A stretch of DNA of 64,000 nt from Streptomyces sp. CB01635 (GTDB lineage: Bacteria; Actinomycetota; Actinomycetes; Streptomycetales; Streptomycetaceae). The notes beneath the pieces are model-generated. The model was not told the DNA's origin. It did not search any database and saw nothing but the letters and a program-made list of their open reading frames with translations. The position numbers and the translations under genes are program-made. The DNA lies in contig NZ_NNBL01000001.1 of the NCBI RefSeq assembly GCF_002803065.1, forward strand, positions 98,734 through 162,733, given 5' to 3'. Shown in pieces: positions 51,145 through 58,409 of this stretch; within the stretch, counting starts at the first letter, position 1; each line of letters starts with the position of its first letter.

Positions 51145-52110
51145 GTGACTGGCTCGACCCCGCCCTGGAAGCGCCGCTCCCGGAAGGACCGGGAAGCGGA
51201 CGGTGGCCCGTCCGACGACGGCGTGCGTGACGACGAGCGAGGCTCTTCCCCCACTGGAGCAGCCTCGCTCGAGGACGCCGACGACCGAGAGGTGACGGGC
51301 GACCTCGCGGCGGCGGGATTCAGCGACCTGCCCGCCGTGCCCACCGCGGGTGACCAAGCGCCGATCGGCGGCCGTGCACAGGTCGCCAGGCGCCGTGTGG
51401 CCGCCGTCAGAGACGGCGTCCGCAAGAGCGGCACCGCCGCCAAAGCAGGACTCGGCTACCTCGCCGACCGGATTATCGAGAACGCGCCGCGTGTACCGGT
51501 GCGCGATCTGGCGACCCTGCGCAGACAGTTCCCCGGCCTGAGCGCCGAACAGCTCGCGGACAAACTCGTCGCGGGCGCGGCCAACGCCACCTCCACCGTG
51601 GGTGCGGGGATCGGCGCCGCCGCGATGATGCCCGTACCGCCCGCGATGCCCGCGGAGCTTGCGGCCGAGATCACCGGCGTCGCCGCCATCGAGATGAAGC
51701 TCGTCGCCGAGCTGCACGAGGTCTACGGCGTGCGCCCGCCCGGCGCCCTCAAGGACCGCAGCGCCGCCTATCTGGCCTCGTGGACCGAGGAGCGCGGCAT
51801 CGAGGTGACGAAGCCCGCGACGATCAACGCGGCGCTCGGCGGCCAGATGAAGCGCGAGCTGCGCCAGCAGATCATGAAGCGCATGGTGCGCAACCTGCCG
51901 AACCTGATGCCGTTCATGGTCGGTGCCGCGGTCGGGGCGGTCATGAACCGCCGCGACACCAAGAAGCTCGCGGGGCGGATCCGCAAGGACCTGCGCAAGA
52001 TCCAGGTCCCCTGGGACGCCCTGCCGGAACTGCCGCCCCTGGAGCGCCCCAGCGACCCGCACCCGCTGATCCCGGGCGACGCGTCCGAGCCCAAGGAGCT
52101 CGGAAACTGA
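51145..52110 (+). CDS. Conserved hypothetical protein with hydrophobic core region
   Basis: A 321-residue protein of unknown function. The first 100 residues are hydrophilic. Residues 100-190 contain LGYLADRIIENAPRVPVRD and a hydrophobic stretch rich in Ala/Gly (AANATSTVGAGIGAAAMMPVPPAMPAELAAE), and LMPFMVGAAVGAVMNRRDTKKLAGRIRKDLRK is a further hydrophobic region followed by a basic tail, resembling EcsC-like proteins weakly. GTG 51145 lies 14 bases after the DUF4193 stop, so they probably share a transcript. It converges on the DUF3093 gene 6 bp away. Confidence 0.7.
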   Translation: MTGSTPPWKRRSRKDREADGGPSDDGVRDDERGSSPTGAASLEDADDREVTGDLAAAGFSDLPAVPTAGDQAPIGGRAQVARRRVAAVRDGVRKSGTAAKAGLGYLADRIIENAPRVPVRDLATLRRQFPGLSAEQLADKLVAGAANATSTVGAGIGAAAMMPVPPAMPAELAAEITGVAAIEMKLVAELHEVYGVRPPGALKDRSAAYLASWTEERGIEVTKPATINAALGGQMKRELRQQIMKRMVRNLPNLMPFMVGAAVGAVMNRRDTKKLAGRIRKDLRKIQVPWDALPELPPLERPSDPHPLIPGDASEPKELGN

Positions 52111-52116
52111 CCGGTG

Positions 52117-52563
52117 CTACTTGCCGAGCGCCTTGGCCAGCCCCTTCGGGTCCCGCGTCGACAGGTACAGGTACGGGGTCGGGTCCTGCGGGTCGGTGAC
52201 GTCCACGCGCAGGGCCGTCGGCACATAGCTGCGCAGCAGCATGAAGGCGCGCGGGTCGGCCTTGTGCGTGCGCCAGGCGCGCGCCCCCTCGGCGTCCAGG
52301 ATCTCCGCGTCACCCAGCGCCGACAGCGGGATCTTCGCGTCCCCGGCGACCAGCGAGTCCGCCACGACACGGATGCGCACGGAGCCGTACGAACTCGTCA
52401 CCACCGCCGCCGCGGCCGTCCCGCCGACAAGCCCTCCGAGCAGTGGCAGCGTGCCGAACGGCAGCAGGATCAGGGCGCAGGCGACGCCGAGCAGGAGTGA
52501 GACGAGCCACCACGAGCGGGGGGCGGTGAGGCGTTCTTCGAACGGTGCGGTGGAGAGCTCCAT
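52117..52563 (-). CDS. DUF3093 membrane protein
   Basis: A 148-residue protein with two N-terminal helices (WWLVSLLLGVACALILLPFG and LLGGLVGGTAAAAVVTS) and a cytoplasmic or extracytoplasmic beta-rich domain (RIRVVADSLVAGDAKIPLSALG, ARAWRTHKADPRAFMLLRSYVPTALRV, TPYLYLSTRDPKGLAKAL). This is the actinobacterial DUF3093 pattern, function unknown. ATG 52563, 58 bp from the divergent thioesterase gene. Confidence 0.85.
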   Translation of the reverse strand: MELSTAPFEERLTAPRSWWLVSLLLGVACALILLPFGTLPLLGGLVGGTAAAAVVTSSYGSVRIRVVADSLVAGDAKIPLSALGDAEILDAEGARAWRTHKADPRAFMLLRSYVPTALRVDVTDPQDPTPYLYLSTRDPKGLAKALGK

Positions 52564-52621
52564 GCAGCCAAGCTTGGCACGGTGCGCTTTCTCCCAGGAC
52601 GCGCGGGTAAGGTCTGCGCCT

Positions 52622-53206
52622 GTGAGTGGTACTTCTGCAGCTCTGACGCCCCCCGCCGACGCCATAGCGCCCGTGCGGCACCCCGATGCCCCCGCACCCG
52701 GCGAGCTCCTCGGCGCGCACTACGGACACTGTTTCGGCTGCGGCGACGAACAGCCGCACGGGCTGCACCTGGCGGCGCGCGCGCAGGACGGCGTCCGCGT
52801 CACCGCCGAGTTCACGGTGCGCCCCGCCCACCAGGGCGCGCCCGGCCTCGCGCACGGCGGAGTCCTGGCCACCGCCCTCGACGAGACGCTCGGCTCGCTG
52901 AACTGGCTGCTGCGTGTCATCGCGGTGACCGGCCGGCTCGAGACGGACTTCGTGCGGCCCGTGCCCGTGGACACCGTGCTGTACCTGGACGCCGAGGTCA
53001 CCGCCGTCGCCGGCCGCAAGATCTACTCGACCGCCACCGGCCGGATCGGCGGCCCCGACGGGCCCGTCGCGGTCCGCGCAGAGGCCCTCTTCATCGAGGT
53101 GAAGGTCGACCACTTCATCGACAACGGACGCCCGGAGGAGATCCAGGCGGCCATGAGCGACCCGGACCAGGTCCGGCGCACCCGTGCCTTCGAGGTGAAC
53201 CCGTGA
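52622..53206 (+). CDS. Hotdog-fold thioesterase (PaaI family)
   Basis: A 194-residue acyl-CoA thioesterase-like protein. The N-terminal CFGCGDEQPHGLHL segment is typical of one PaaI subgroup; the active-site helix reads GLAHGGVLATALDETLG, and the hotdog core follows with TGRLETDFVRPVPVDTVLYL. TAAGGT lies eight bases before GTG 52622, suggesting a leaderless transcript; no Shine-Dalgarno site. Its stop overlaps the dut start (GTGA). Acyl substrate unknown. Confidence 0.88.
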   Translation: MSGTSAALTPPADAIAPVRHPDAPAPGELLGAHYGHCFGCGDEQPHGLHLAARAQDGVRVTAEFTVRPAHQGAPGLAHGGVLATALDETLGSLNWLLRVIAVTGRLETDFVRPVPVDTVLYLDAEVTAVAGRKIYSTATGRIGGPDGPVAVRAEALFIEVKVDHFIDNGRPEEIQAAMSDPDQVRRTRAFEVNP

Positions 53207-53730
53207 CCCGAGCCCCTCTCGACGTGCTGATCAGGCGCGTCGACCCCGACGTACCGCTGCCGTCGTACGAGCACCCCGGTGACGCGGGCGCGGATCTGCG
53301 GACCACCGAGGCGTGCGAGCTCGCGCCGGGCGAGCGGGCCGTACTCCCCACGGGGGTGTCGATCGCGCTGCCCGAGGGGTACGCCGCCTTCGTGCACCCG
53401 AGATCCGGCCTCGCCGCCCGCTGCGGTGTCGCCCTGGTGAATGCCCCAGGGACGGTGGATGCCGGGTACCGTGGAGAGATCAAGGTGATCGTGGTGAATC
53501 TCGACCCGCGCGACAGCGTGCGGTTCGAGCGCTTCGACCGGATTGCCCAACTGGTCGTCCAGCAGGTCGAGAAGGTGCGCTTCCAGGAGGTGGCGGAGCT
53601 TCCCGACTCGGCGCGGGCCGAGGGGGGCTTCGGGTCCACCGGTGGTCATGCCGCCGTGGGGCCGGGCCCGGGTGGGCATCAGGGTGGGAATCGATACGCA
53701 TCGGTCGTATCCGACCGGGAAGGACAGTGA
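53203..53730 (+). CDS. dut: dUTP diphosphatase
   Basis: A 175-residue dUTPase that converts dUTP to dUMP and PPi, keeping uracil out of DNA and supplying dTMP synthesis. Conserved motifs in order: PGDAGADLRT (motif 1), HPRSGLAARCGV (2), NAPGTVDAGYRGEIKVIVVN (3), RIAQLVVQ (4) and the C-terminal EGGFGSTG (5). The tail after motif 5 is longer than usual (GGHAAVGPGPGGHQGGNRYA) and Gly-rich. GTG 53203 overlaps the thioesterase stop. Confidence 0.95.
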   Translation: MTRAPLDVLIRRVDPDVPLPSYEHPGDAGADLRTTEACELAPGERAVLPTGVSIALPEGYAAFVHPRSGLAARCGVALVNAPGTVDAGYRGEIKVIVVNLDPRDSVRFERFDRIAQLVVQQVEKVRFQEVAELPDSARAEGGFGSTGGHAAVGPGPGGHQGGNRYASVVSDREGQ

Positions 53731-53731
53731 C

Positions 53732-54499
53732 GTGTTCGGACGTCGCAAGAAGAACGGCGCCGCCGATGACGCGGCGGGCGAGGCCGAGCAGGTCGTCGAC
53801 GGCGTAGCCGGCGACAGCGACGCTGACGAGGGCGAGCCGCAGCGCGTGCGGCTCGAGCCCGAGCCGCGTCCCGACGGCCCCTGGGACGCCTCCGAGGTCC
53901 GTGAGCCCGGTGAGGGCCGCGTGGACCTGGGCGGACTCTTCGTACCCGGAGTCGAGGGCATGGAGCTGCGGGTCGAGGTCGCGGGCGACGCGATCGTCGC
54001 GGCCACCGTCGTCCTCCAGGACAGCGCCGTGCAGCTCCAGGGCTTCGCCGCCCCCAAGAAGGAGGGCATCTGGGGCGAGGTCCGTGAGGAGATCGCCTCG
54101 GGCATCACTCAGCAGGGTGGCGTGATCGACGAGGTCGAGGGTCCGCTCGGCTGGGAGCTGCGGGCCCAGGTGCCGGTGCAGCTGCCGGACGGCACGGGCG
54201 GCTTCCAGGTCGTCCGGTTCATCGGCGTCGACGGCCCCCGCTGGTTCCTGCGCGGAGTGATCTCCGGGCAGGGCGCGGTGCAGCCGCAGGCCGCCGGGCT
54301 CCTCGAGCAGATCTTCCGGGACACCGTCGTGGTCCGTGGTGAGGGCCCGATGGCCCCGCGCGACCCGATCGTCCTGAAGCTGCCGGACGACGCGCAGATG
54401 GTCGCCGAGGGCGTGCAGCAGGAGCCGCAGGAAGGCTCCCGGTTCGCGGGCGGCATGGGGCAGCTGGCACGCGGCCCCGAGATCACCGAGGTGCGCTGA
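53732..54499 (+). CDS. DUF3710 family protein
   Basis: A 255-residue actinobacterial protein, always found after dut in related genomes. N-terminus is basic (FGRRKKNG) then acidic and disordered; from residue 60 on there is a conserved domain with VDLGGLFVPGVEGMELRVEV, VVLQDSAVQLQGFAAPKKEGIW, GPRWFLRGVISGQGA and VVRGEGPMAPRDPIVL. Function unknown. GTG 53732 has GGGAAGGA ahead of it and begins one base after the dut stop. A strong terminator follows. Confidence 0.85.
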   Translation: MFGRRKKNGAADDAAGEAEQVVDGVAGDSDADEGEPQRVRLEPEPRPDGPWDASEVREPGEGRVDLGGLFVPGVEGMELRVEVAGDAIVAATVVLQDSAVQLQGFAAPKKEGIWGEVREEIASGITQQGGVIDEVEGPLGWELRAQVPVQLPDGTGGFQVVRFIGVDGPRWFLRGVISGQGAVQPQAAGLLEQIFRDTVVVRGEGPMAPRDPIVLKLPDDAQMVAEGVQQEPQEGSRFAGGMGQLARGPEITEVR

Positions 54500-54518
54500 G
54501 CCGCACCTGTACGGCCAT

Positions 54519-54557
54519 CGATGGGCCGCGCACTCCTCGGGAGTGTGCGGCCCATCG
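54519..54557 (+). terminator. Terminator of the thioesterase-dut-DUF3710 operon
   Basis: Arms 54519-54536 and 54540-54557 pair over 18 positions (one G-U) with a 3-nt loop. Confidence 0.88.
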
Positions 54558-54599
54558 GCGTTGCGCGGCCGGGCAGTTGAAGGTTGTCCAGACCATTGC

Positions 54600-55297
54600 G
54601 AGACCTTCGCGCAACCCTCTGATGTGCCGCGCACACGGGGAGACCGGTTCGTGGACGTACGGCGGGTGCCTGCCATGGTGCGGAGGAGCGGGCACCACGG
54701 CTGGTTCTGTGTGCCGACGGGCTCGCGGTCCTGCTCGCGGCCATGGTGCTCGCCGCGCTCGCCGAGAACGCTGTCGAGGGCGCAGCGCCGGCCGGCCGCC
54801 GATCCAGCCGCTGTCGTCGAGGTGTCCGGGGGCTACCGTGCCGCCGGCGGACGGGAGTTGGACCGCGATGTGCGGTCCGCGCTCGACCGTAACTACTTCC
54901 CGCACCACACCTGGTCCGTGCTGCGGGCGCCGTCCGCCCGCTCCACCGAACGCCCGTCGTCGAGGCCGCAGGGCGCCCCGCGCCGACGCGACCGTCGCCG
55001 TCGTCGCCCTCGAAGGGGCGGGACAGCACGCCGAACTCGTGTCCGGGCGCCGGCCGCGTGGCGGAGGCGACGCGGAGACCGCGCTGAACGAGGTGCTCGC
55101 CTCCGAACTCGGTGCCCGCGCGCGTGACAGCTTCACCGTGCGCACCGCCGACAAGAAGCGGCTCCGGCTGTGCCGCTGACCGCGGCCCTGGGTGTCGGGC
55201 TCGGTGTGCTGGTGGCCGCCGCGGCCGGTGTGGAGACCTTGATCGGCAGGCGTCGCGGTCTCGGCGCCGTTCTGCGCGTGGGGAGAGGCGATGACTG
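54600..55297 (+). pseudogene. Remnant of an FtsX/MacB-like ABC exporter permease
   Basis: No intact frame crosses this stretch, but parts of a permease can be read in different frames: VVEVSGGYRAAGGRELDRD (about 54812 on), then GAGQHAELVSGRRPRGGG and ALNEVLASELGARARDSFTV (about 55017-55136), then the final membrane piece AALGVGLGVLVAAAAGVETL followed by GRRRGLGAVLRVG just before 55297. The middle block is the usual periplasmic region of Streptomyces FtsX-type permeases. Most of the membrane part is missing. The last codons overlap the start of the ATPase remnant at 55291, a normal permease-ATPase junction. Boundaries are approximate. Confidence 0.65.
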
Positions 55298-56105
55298 ACA
55301 CCGACCTGCACAGGCTTGAGGCGCGGGCCCGCGACGCGAGCAGGCCCGCGGCCGACGAGGGTCTGGTCGTCTGCGGCAACCTGGTGCGCGTCTTCCGTAC
55401 CGAGGAGGTCGATGTGCAGGCGCTCCAGGGCCTGGACCTGCCCACCGCGGGGCGTGCCGGAGTCGCCGGGCACGACCTGCTCGCGATGAGCCGCAGGGAG
55501 CGCCTCGGTTACCGCCGCGCACCGTCGGCTTCGTGTGGCAGCAGTCCGGGCGCAACCTCCTGCCGTACCTCACCGCCCTGGAGAACGTCGCCCTGCCGAT
55601 GAAGTACGCGCGCGTGCCCCGCGACAGGCGGCCCGCGCGGGCCGCCGAACTGCTCGACGTGCTGTGCATCGCACACTGCCGCGACCGGCGCCCCGCCGAG
55701 CTGTCCGGGGCGAGCAGCAGCGCGTCGCGGTCGCGGTGGCCACGGCGAACGCGCCGCGTGTCCTGCCGGCCGACGAGCTCGACACGGCGAGCGGGGGGAC
55801 GTGCTCACGGCCCTGCGCCGTGCAGACGAGGAGCTGGGGGCGACCGTTCTCGTCGTCACCCACGACCCGCTCGTGTCCGGCCAGGTGCGCCGCACGGTCC
55901 GCATCCGCGACGGCCGCACGTCGGCGGAGACGCTGCGCGAACGCGGGGGAGAGGGCGAGGAGTTCACGGTTCTGGACCGGGCGGCCGGCTCCAGCTGCCG
56001 TGCGACTACGTGGAGCGGTACGGGCTCCGCGGTCGGGTTCGGCTTACGGGTGAGGCGGGCCACGTGGGTGTATGGCCGGATCGCGACGACCGGACCGACA
56101 GCTGA
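55291..56105 (+). pseudogene. Remnant of a MacB-type ABC ATPase with deleted Walker A and several frameshifts
   Basis: The 5' end (MTDTDLHRLEARARD, then LVVCGNLVRVF and VQALQGLDL) is followed directly by PTAGRAGVAGHDLLAMSRRE, so about 30 codons with the P-loop are missing in frame. The frame then shifts to TVGFVWQQSGRNLLPYLTAL, shifts again inside the signature (LSG|GEQQRVAVAVATANAPR), lacks the PTGE of Walker B (ADELD), shifts once more to DVLTALRRADEELG and VLVVTHDPLV, and finally to GRLQLPCDYVERYGL and HVGVWPDRD. These pieces fit the Streptomyces ATPase that pairs with FtsX permeases. The product cannot be an ATPase. Confidence 0.85.
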
Positions 56106-56127
56106 ACTGCGGCTCTTTCTTCACCTC

Positions 56128-56156
56128 TTGACGGAAGGCTGGTACGTACCTAGGGT
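56128..56156 (+). promoter_or_regulatory. Vegetative-type promoter of the alginate lyase gene
   Basis: TTGACG (56128-56133), a 17-bp spacer, then TAGGGT (56151-56156): close to the HrdB consensus. It lies about 55 nt upstream of the lyase start, leaving a short leader. Confidence 0.7.
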
Positions 56157-56210
56157 CTCCGGCCAACACCCGTGTTCATAAAGGTACTTCACGTTCACAT
56201 AGAAGAACGG

Positions 56211-57449
56211 ATGGCCCCCCACATGCCGAACACACCGGCCCCCGCCCGCCACCGGCGCAGACGACGCACCGCCCTCCTCGCCACCCTCGCGACGACCACC
56301 GCCGCTCTCGTCGCCACCCTCCTCGCCTGGCCCGGCGCCGACCGCGCCGACGCCGCGCCCGCCACCTTCGCCCACCCGGGCGTCACCGTCTCCAAGGGCC
56401 AGCTGGACTTCGCCCGCGACAAGGTCAACGCAGGCGCCCAGCCCTGGAAGGGCGCGTACGACCAGATGCTGGCGAGCAAGTACGCCTCCCTCACGCGCAC
56501 CGCCAAGCCCCGCGCCACCGTCGAGTGCGGCTCGTACTCCAACCCCAACTACGGCTGCACCGACGAGCGCGAGGACGCGATAGCCGCGTACACCGACGCG
56601 CTGGCCTGGTACATCACGCGCGACGACCGCTACGCGAAGAAGGCCATCGAGCTGATGGACGCCTGGTCGGCCACCATCAAGGAGCACACCAACAGCAACG
56701 CGCCCCTCCAGACCGGCTGGGCCGGCTCCTCCTGGCCCAAGGCCGCCGAGATCATCAAGTACACGTACACCGGCGGCTGGGCGAACGAGGGCCGTTTCAG
56801 GACGATGCTGCGCGACGTCTACCTCCCCAAGGTCATCAACGGCTCGAACTCCAACGGCAACTGGGAGCTGTCGATGATGGAGGCTGCCGTCGGCATCTCC
56901 GTCTTCCTGGAGGACAAGACGTCGTACGACAAGGCCATGGCCAAGTTCCGTACGCGCACGGCCGCCTACGTCTACCTCGCCTCCGACGGCGACCTGCCGA
57001 AGACCGTGCCGAGCCAGAACCTCGACACCAAGGCCAAGATCGTCAGCTACTGGCAGGGGCAGTCCACCTTCGTCACCGGCCTCACTCAGGAGACCTGCCG
57101 CGACTTCGTGCACACCGGATACGGCATCTCCGCCATCTCCCACATCGCCGAGACCAGCCGCATCCAGGGCCAGGACCTGTACGGCACCGACGTCGGGCAG
57201 CGCCTCCAGCAGGCCCTCGGCTTCCAGGCCAAGTACGAGCTGGGCGAGGCGCCGCCGAGCTGGCTGTGCGGCGGGTCCGTCACGCGCGGGCTCGGACCCG
57301 TCACCGAGGTCGGCTACAACGCGATGCACACCCGCCTCGGCAACGCCATGACGAACACCCAGAAGCTCACCGAGCAGAACCGGCCGGCGGGCTCCAACAA
57401 CCTGTTCGTCGCCTGGGAGACCCTGACCCACGCCGAGAACCCCAACTGA
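56211..57449 (+). CDS. Secreted alginate lyase family protein
   Basis: A 412-residue secreted protein. N-terminal signal: basic RRRRR then ALLATLATTTAALVATLLAW, with cleavage probably after ADAA. The mature part is an (alpha/alpha) toroid type domain of the Alginate_lyase family, with EREDAIAAYTDALAWYITRD, GWAGSSWPKAAEIIKYTY, NSNGNWELSMMEAAVGISVF and HTGYGISAISHIAE, where NGNWE and the HTGYG His/Tyr are plausible catalytic residues. It should cleave polyuronates such as alginate by beta-elimination. ATG 56211 or 56223 are both possible. It lies between a dead ATPase and its former partner ATPase, so it seems to have been inserted there or survived a deletion. Confidence 0.85.
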   Translation: MAPHMPNTPAPARHRRRRRTALLATLATTTAALVATLLAWPGADRADAAPATFAHPGVTVSKGQLDFARDKVNAGAQPWKGAYDQMLASKYASLTRTAKPRATVECGSYSNPNYGCTDEREDAIAAYTDALAWYITRDDRYAKKAIELMDAWSATIKEHTNSNAPLQTGWAGSSWPKAAEIIKYTYTGGWANEGRFRTMLRDVYLPKVINGSNSNGNWELSMMEAAVGISVFLEDKTSYDKAMAKFRTRTAAYVYLASDGDLPKTVPSQNLDTKAKIVSYWQGQSTFVTGLTQETCRDFVHTGYGISAISHIAETSRIQGQDLYGTDVGQRLQQALGFQAKYELGEAPPSWLCGGSVTRGLGPVTEVGYNAMHTRLGNAMTNTQKLTEQNRPAGSNNLFVAWETLTHAENPN

Positions 57450-57465
57450 TCCCGGCCATTGCCCG

Positions 57466-57498
57466 GCCGGGCGCCGCGTGACCATACTGGCGCCCGGC
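57466..57498 (+). terminator. Alginate lyase gene terminator
   Basis: Perfect 10-bp arms 57466-57475 and 57489-57498 with a 13-nt loop, in the short gap to the ABC ATPase gene. Confidence 0.7.
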
Positions 57499-57522
57499 CG
57501 GGGAACGCACGGGGGAGCGCAC

Positions 57523-58266
57523 ATGAGCGAGAGCACGGAAGCGGGGGCCGCCGTCCTCGACCAGGACGGCGCCGGCCCCATGGTCGTCGTCGAGGACCTG
57601 CACCGCTCCTACGGCACCGGGGCCGCGGCCGTGCACGCCCTGCGCGGCGTGTCCTTCGAGGTGCCGCGCGGTGAACTCGTCGCCCTCAAGGGCCGCTCGG
57701 GATCCGGCAAGACGACCCTCCTCAACCTTGTCGGAGGGCTCGACGAACCCGACGGCGGCCGCGTCACCGTCGACGGCCAGGACCTCTCCGGGCTCGGCGA
57801 GAACGGGCTCCTGGAACTGCGCAGGGACCGCATCGGCTTCATCTTCCAGTCCTTCGGCCTGATCCCGATCCTGTCCGCCGCCGAGAACGTCGGGGTGCCG
57901 ATGCGGCTGCGCAAGGCCGACCCCCGCGAACGCGAGGAGCGCGTCGAGCTGCTCCTCGCCCTCGTCGGCCTCGCCGACCACGCCAGGCAGCGCCCCGGCG
58001 AACTCTCCGGCGGCCAGCAGCAACGCGTCGCCATCGCCCGCGCGCTGGCCAACCGGCCCGCCCTCCTCATCGCCGACGAACCCACGGGCCAGCTCGACGC
58101 CGAGACCGGGCTCGCCGTCATGGAGCTGCTGCGCGCCGTCGTCCGCAGCGAACACGTCACCGCCCTCGTCGCCACCCACGACGCGACGCTGCTCGACCTC
58201 GCCGACCGGGTGCTCGAACTGCGCGACGGCGAGATCACGGAGATCACCGCAGCGGAGGGGCGCTGA
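57523..58266 (+). CDS. ABC exporter ATP-binding protein (MacB/LolD type), partner permease lost
   Basis: A 247-residue intact ATPase: Walker A KGRSGSGKTTLLN, Q-loop FIFQSFGLIPILS, signature LSGGQQQRVAIARALA, Walker B LLIADEPTGQLD and H-loop LVATHD. The MacB/LolD group normally works with FtsX-type permeases. GGGGGAG precedes ATG 57523. The only nearby permease and the other ATPase are pseudogenes (54600-56105), so this subunit has either lost its exporter or serves another permease elsewhere. No terminator separates it clearly from kdpD, 143 bp downstream. Confidence 0.9.
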   Translation: MSESTEAGAAVLDQDGAGPMVVVEDLHRSYGTGAAAVHALRGVSFEVPRGELVALKGRSGSGKTTLLNLVGGLDEPDGGRVTVDGQDLSGLGENGLLELRRDRIGFIFQSFGLIPILSAAENVGVPMRLRKADPREREERVELLLALVGLADHARQRPGELSGGQQQRVAIARALANRPALLIADEPTGQLDAETGLAVMELLRAVVRSEHVTALVATHDATLLDLADRVLELRDGEITEITAAEGR

Positions 58267-58409
58267 CCGAAACGCCGCCGGTGCGGTGCGGCCCGCATCA
58301 GAGTTGCGTCAAAGACGCACGTCCGGGGCTCCCTCGCCCCATTTGCCGCAATTGGTGGCCGTAGGGTCGACGCTGCGTACAACACGTGCAGCGGGAAGAC
58401 AATGGGGCC

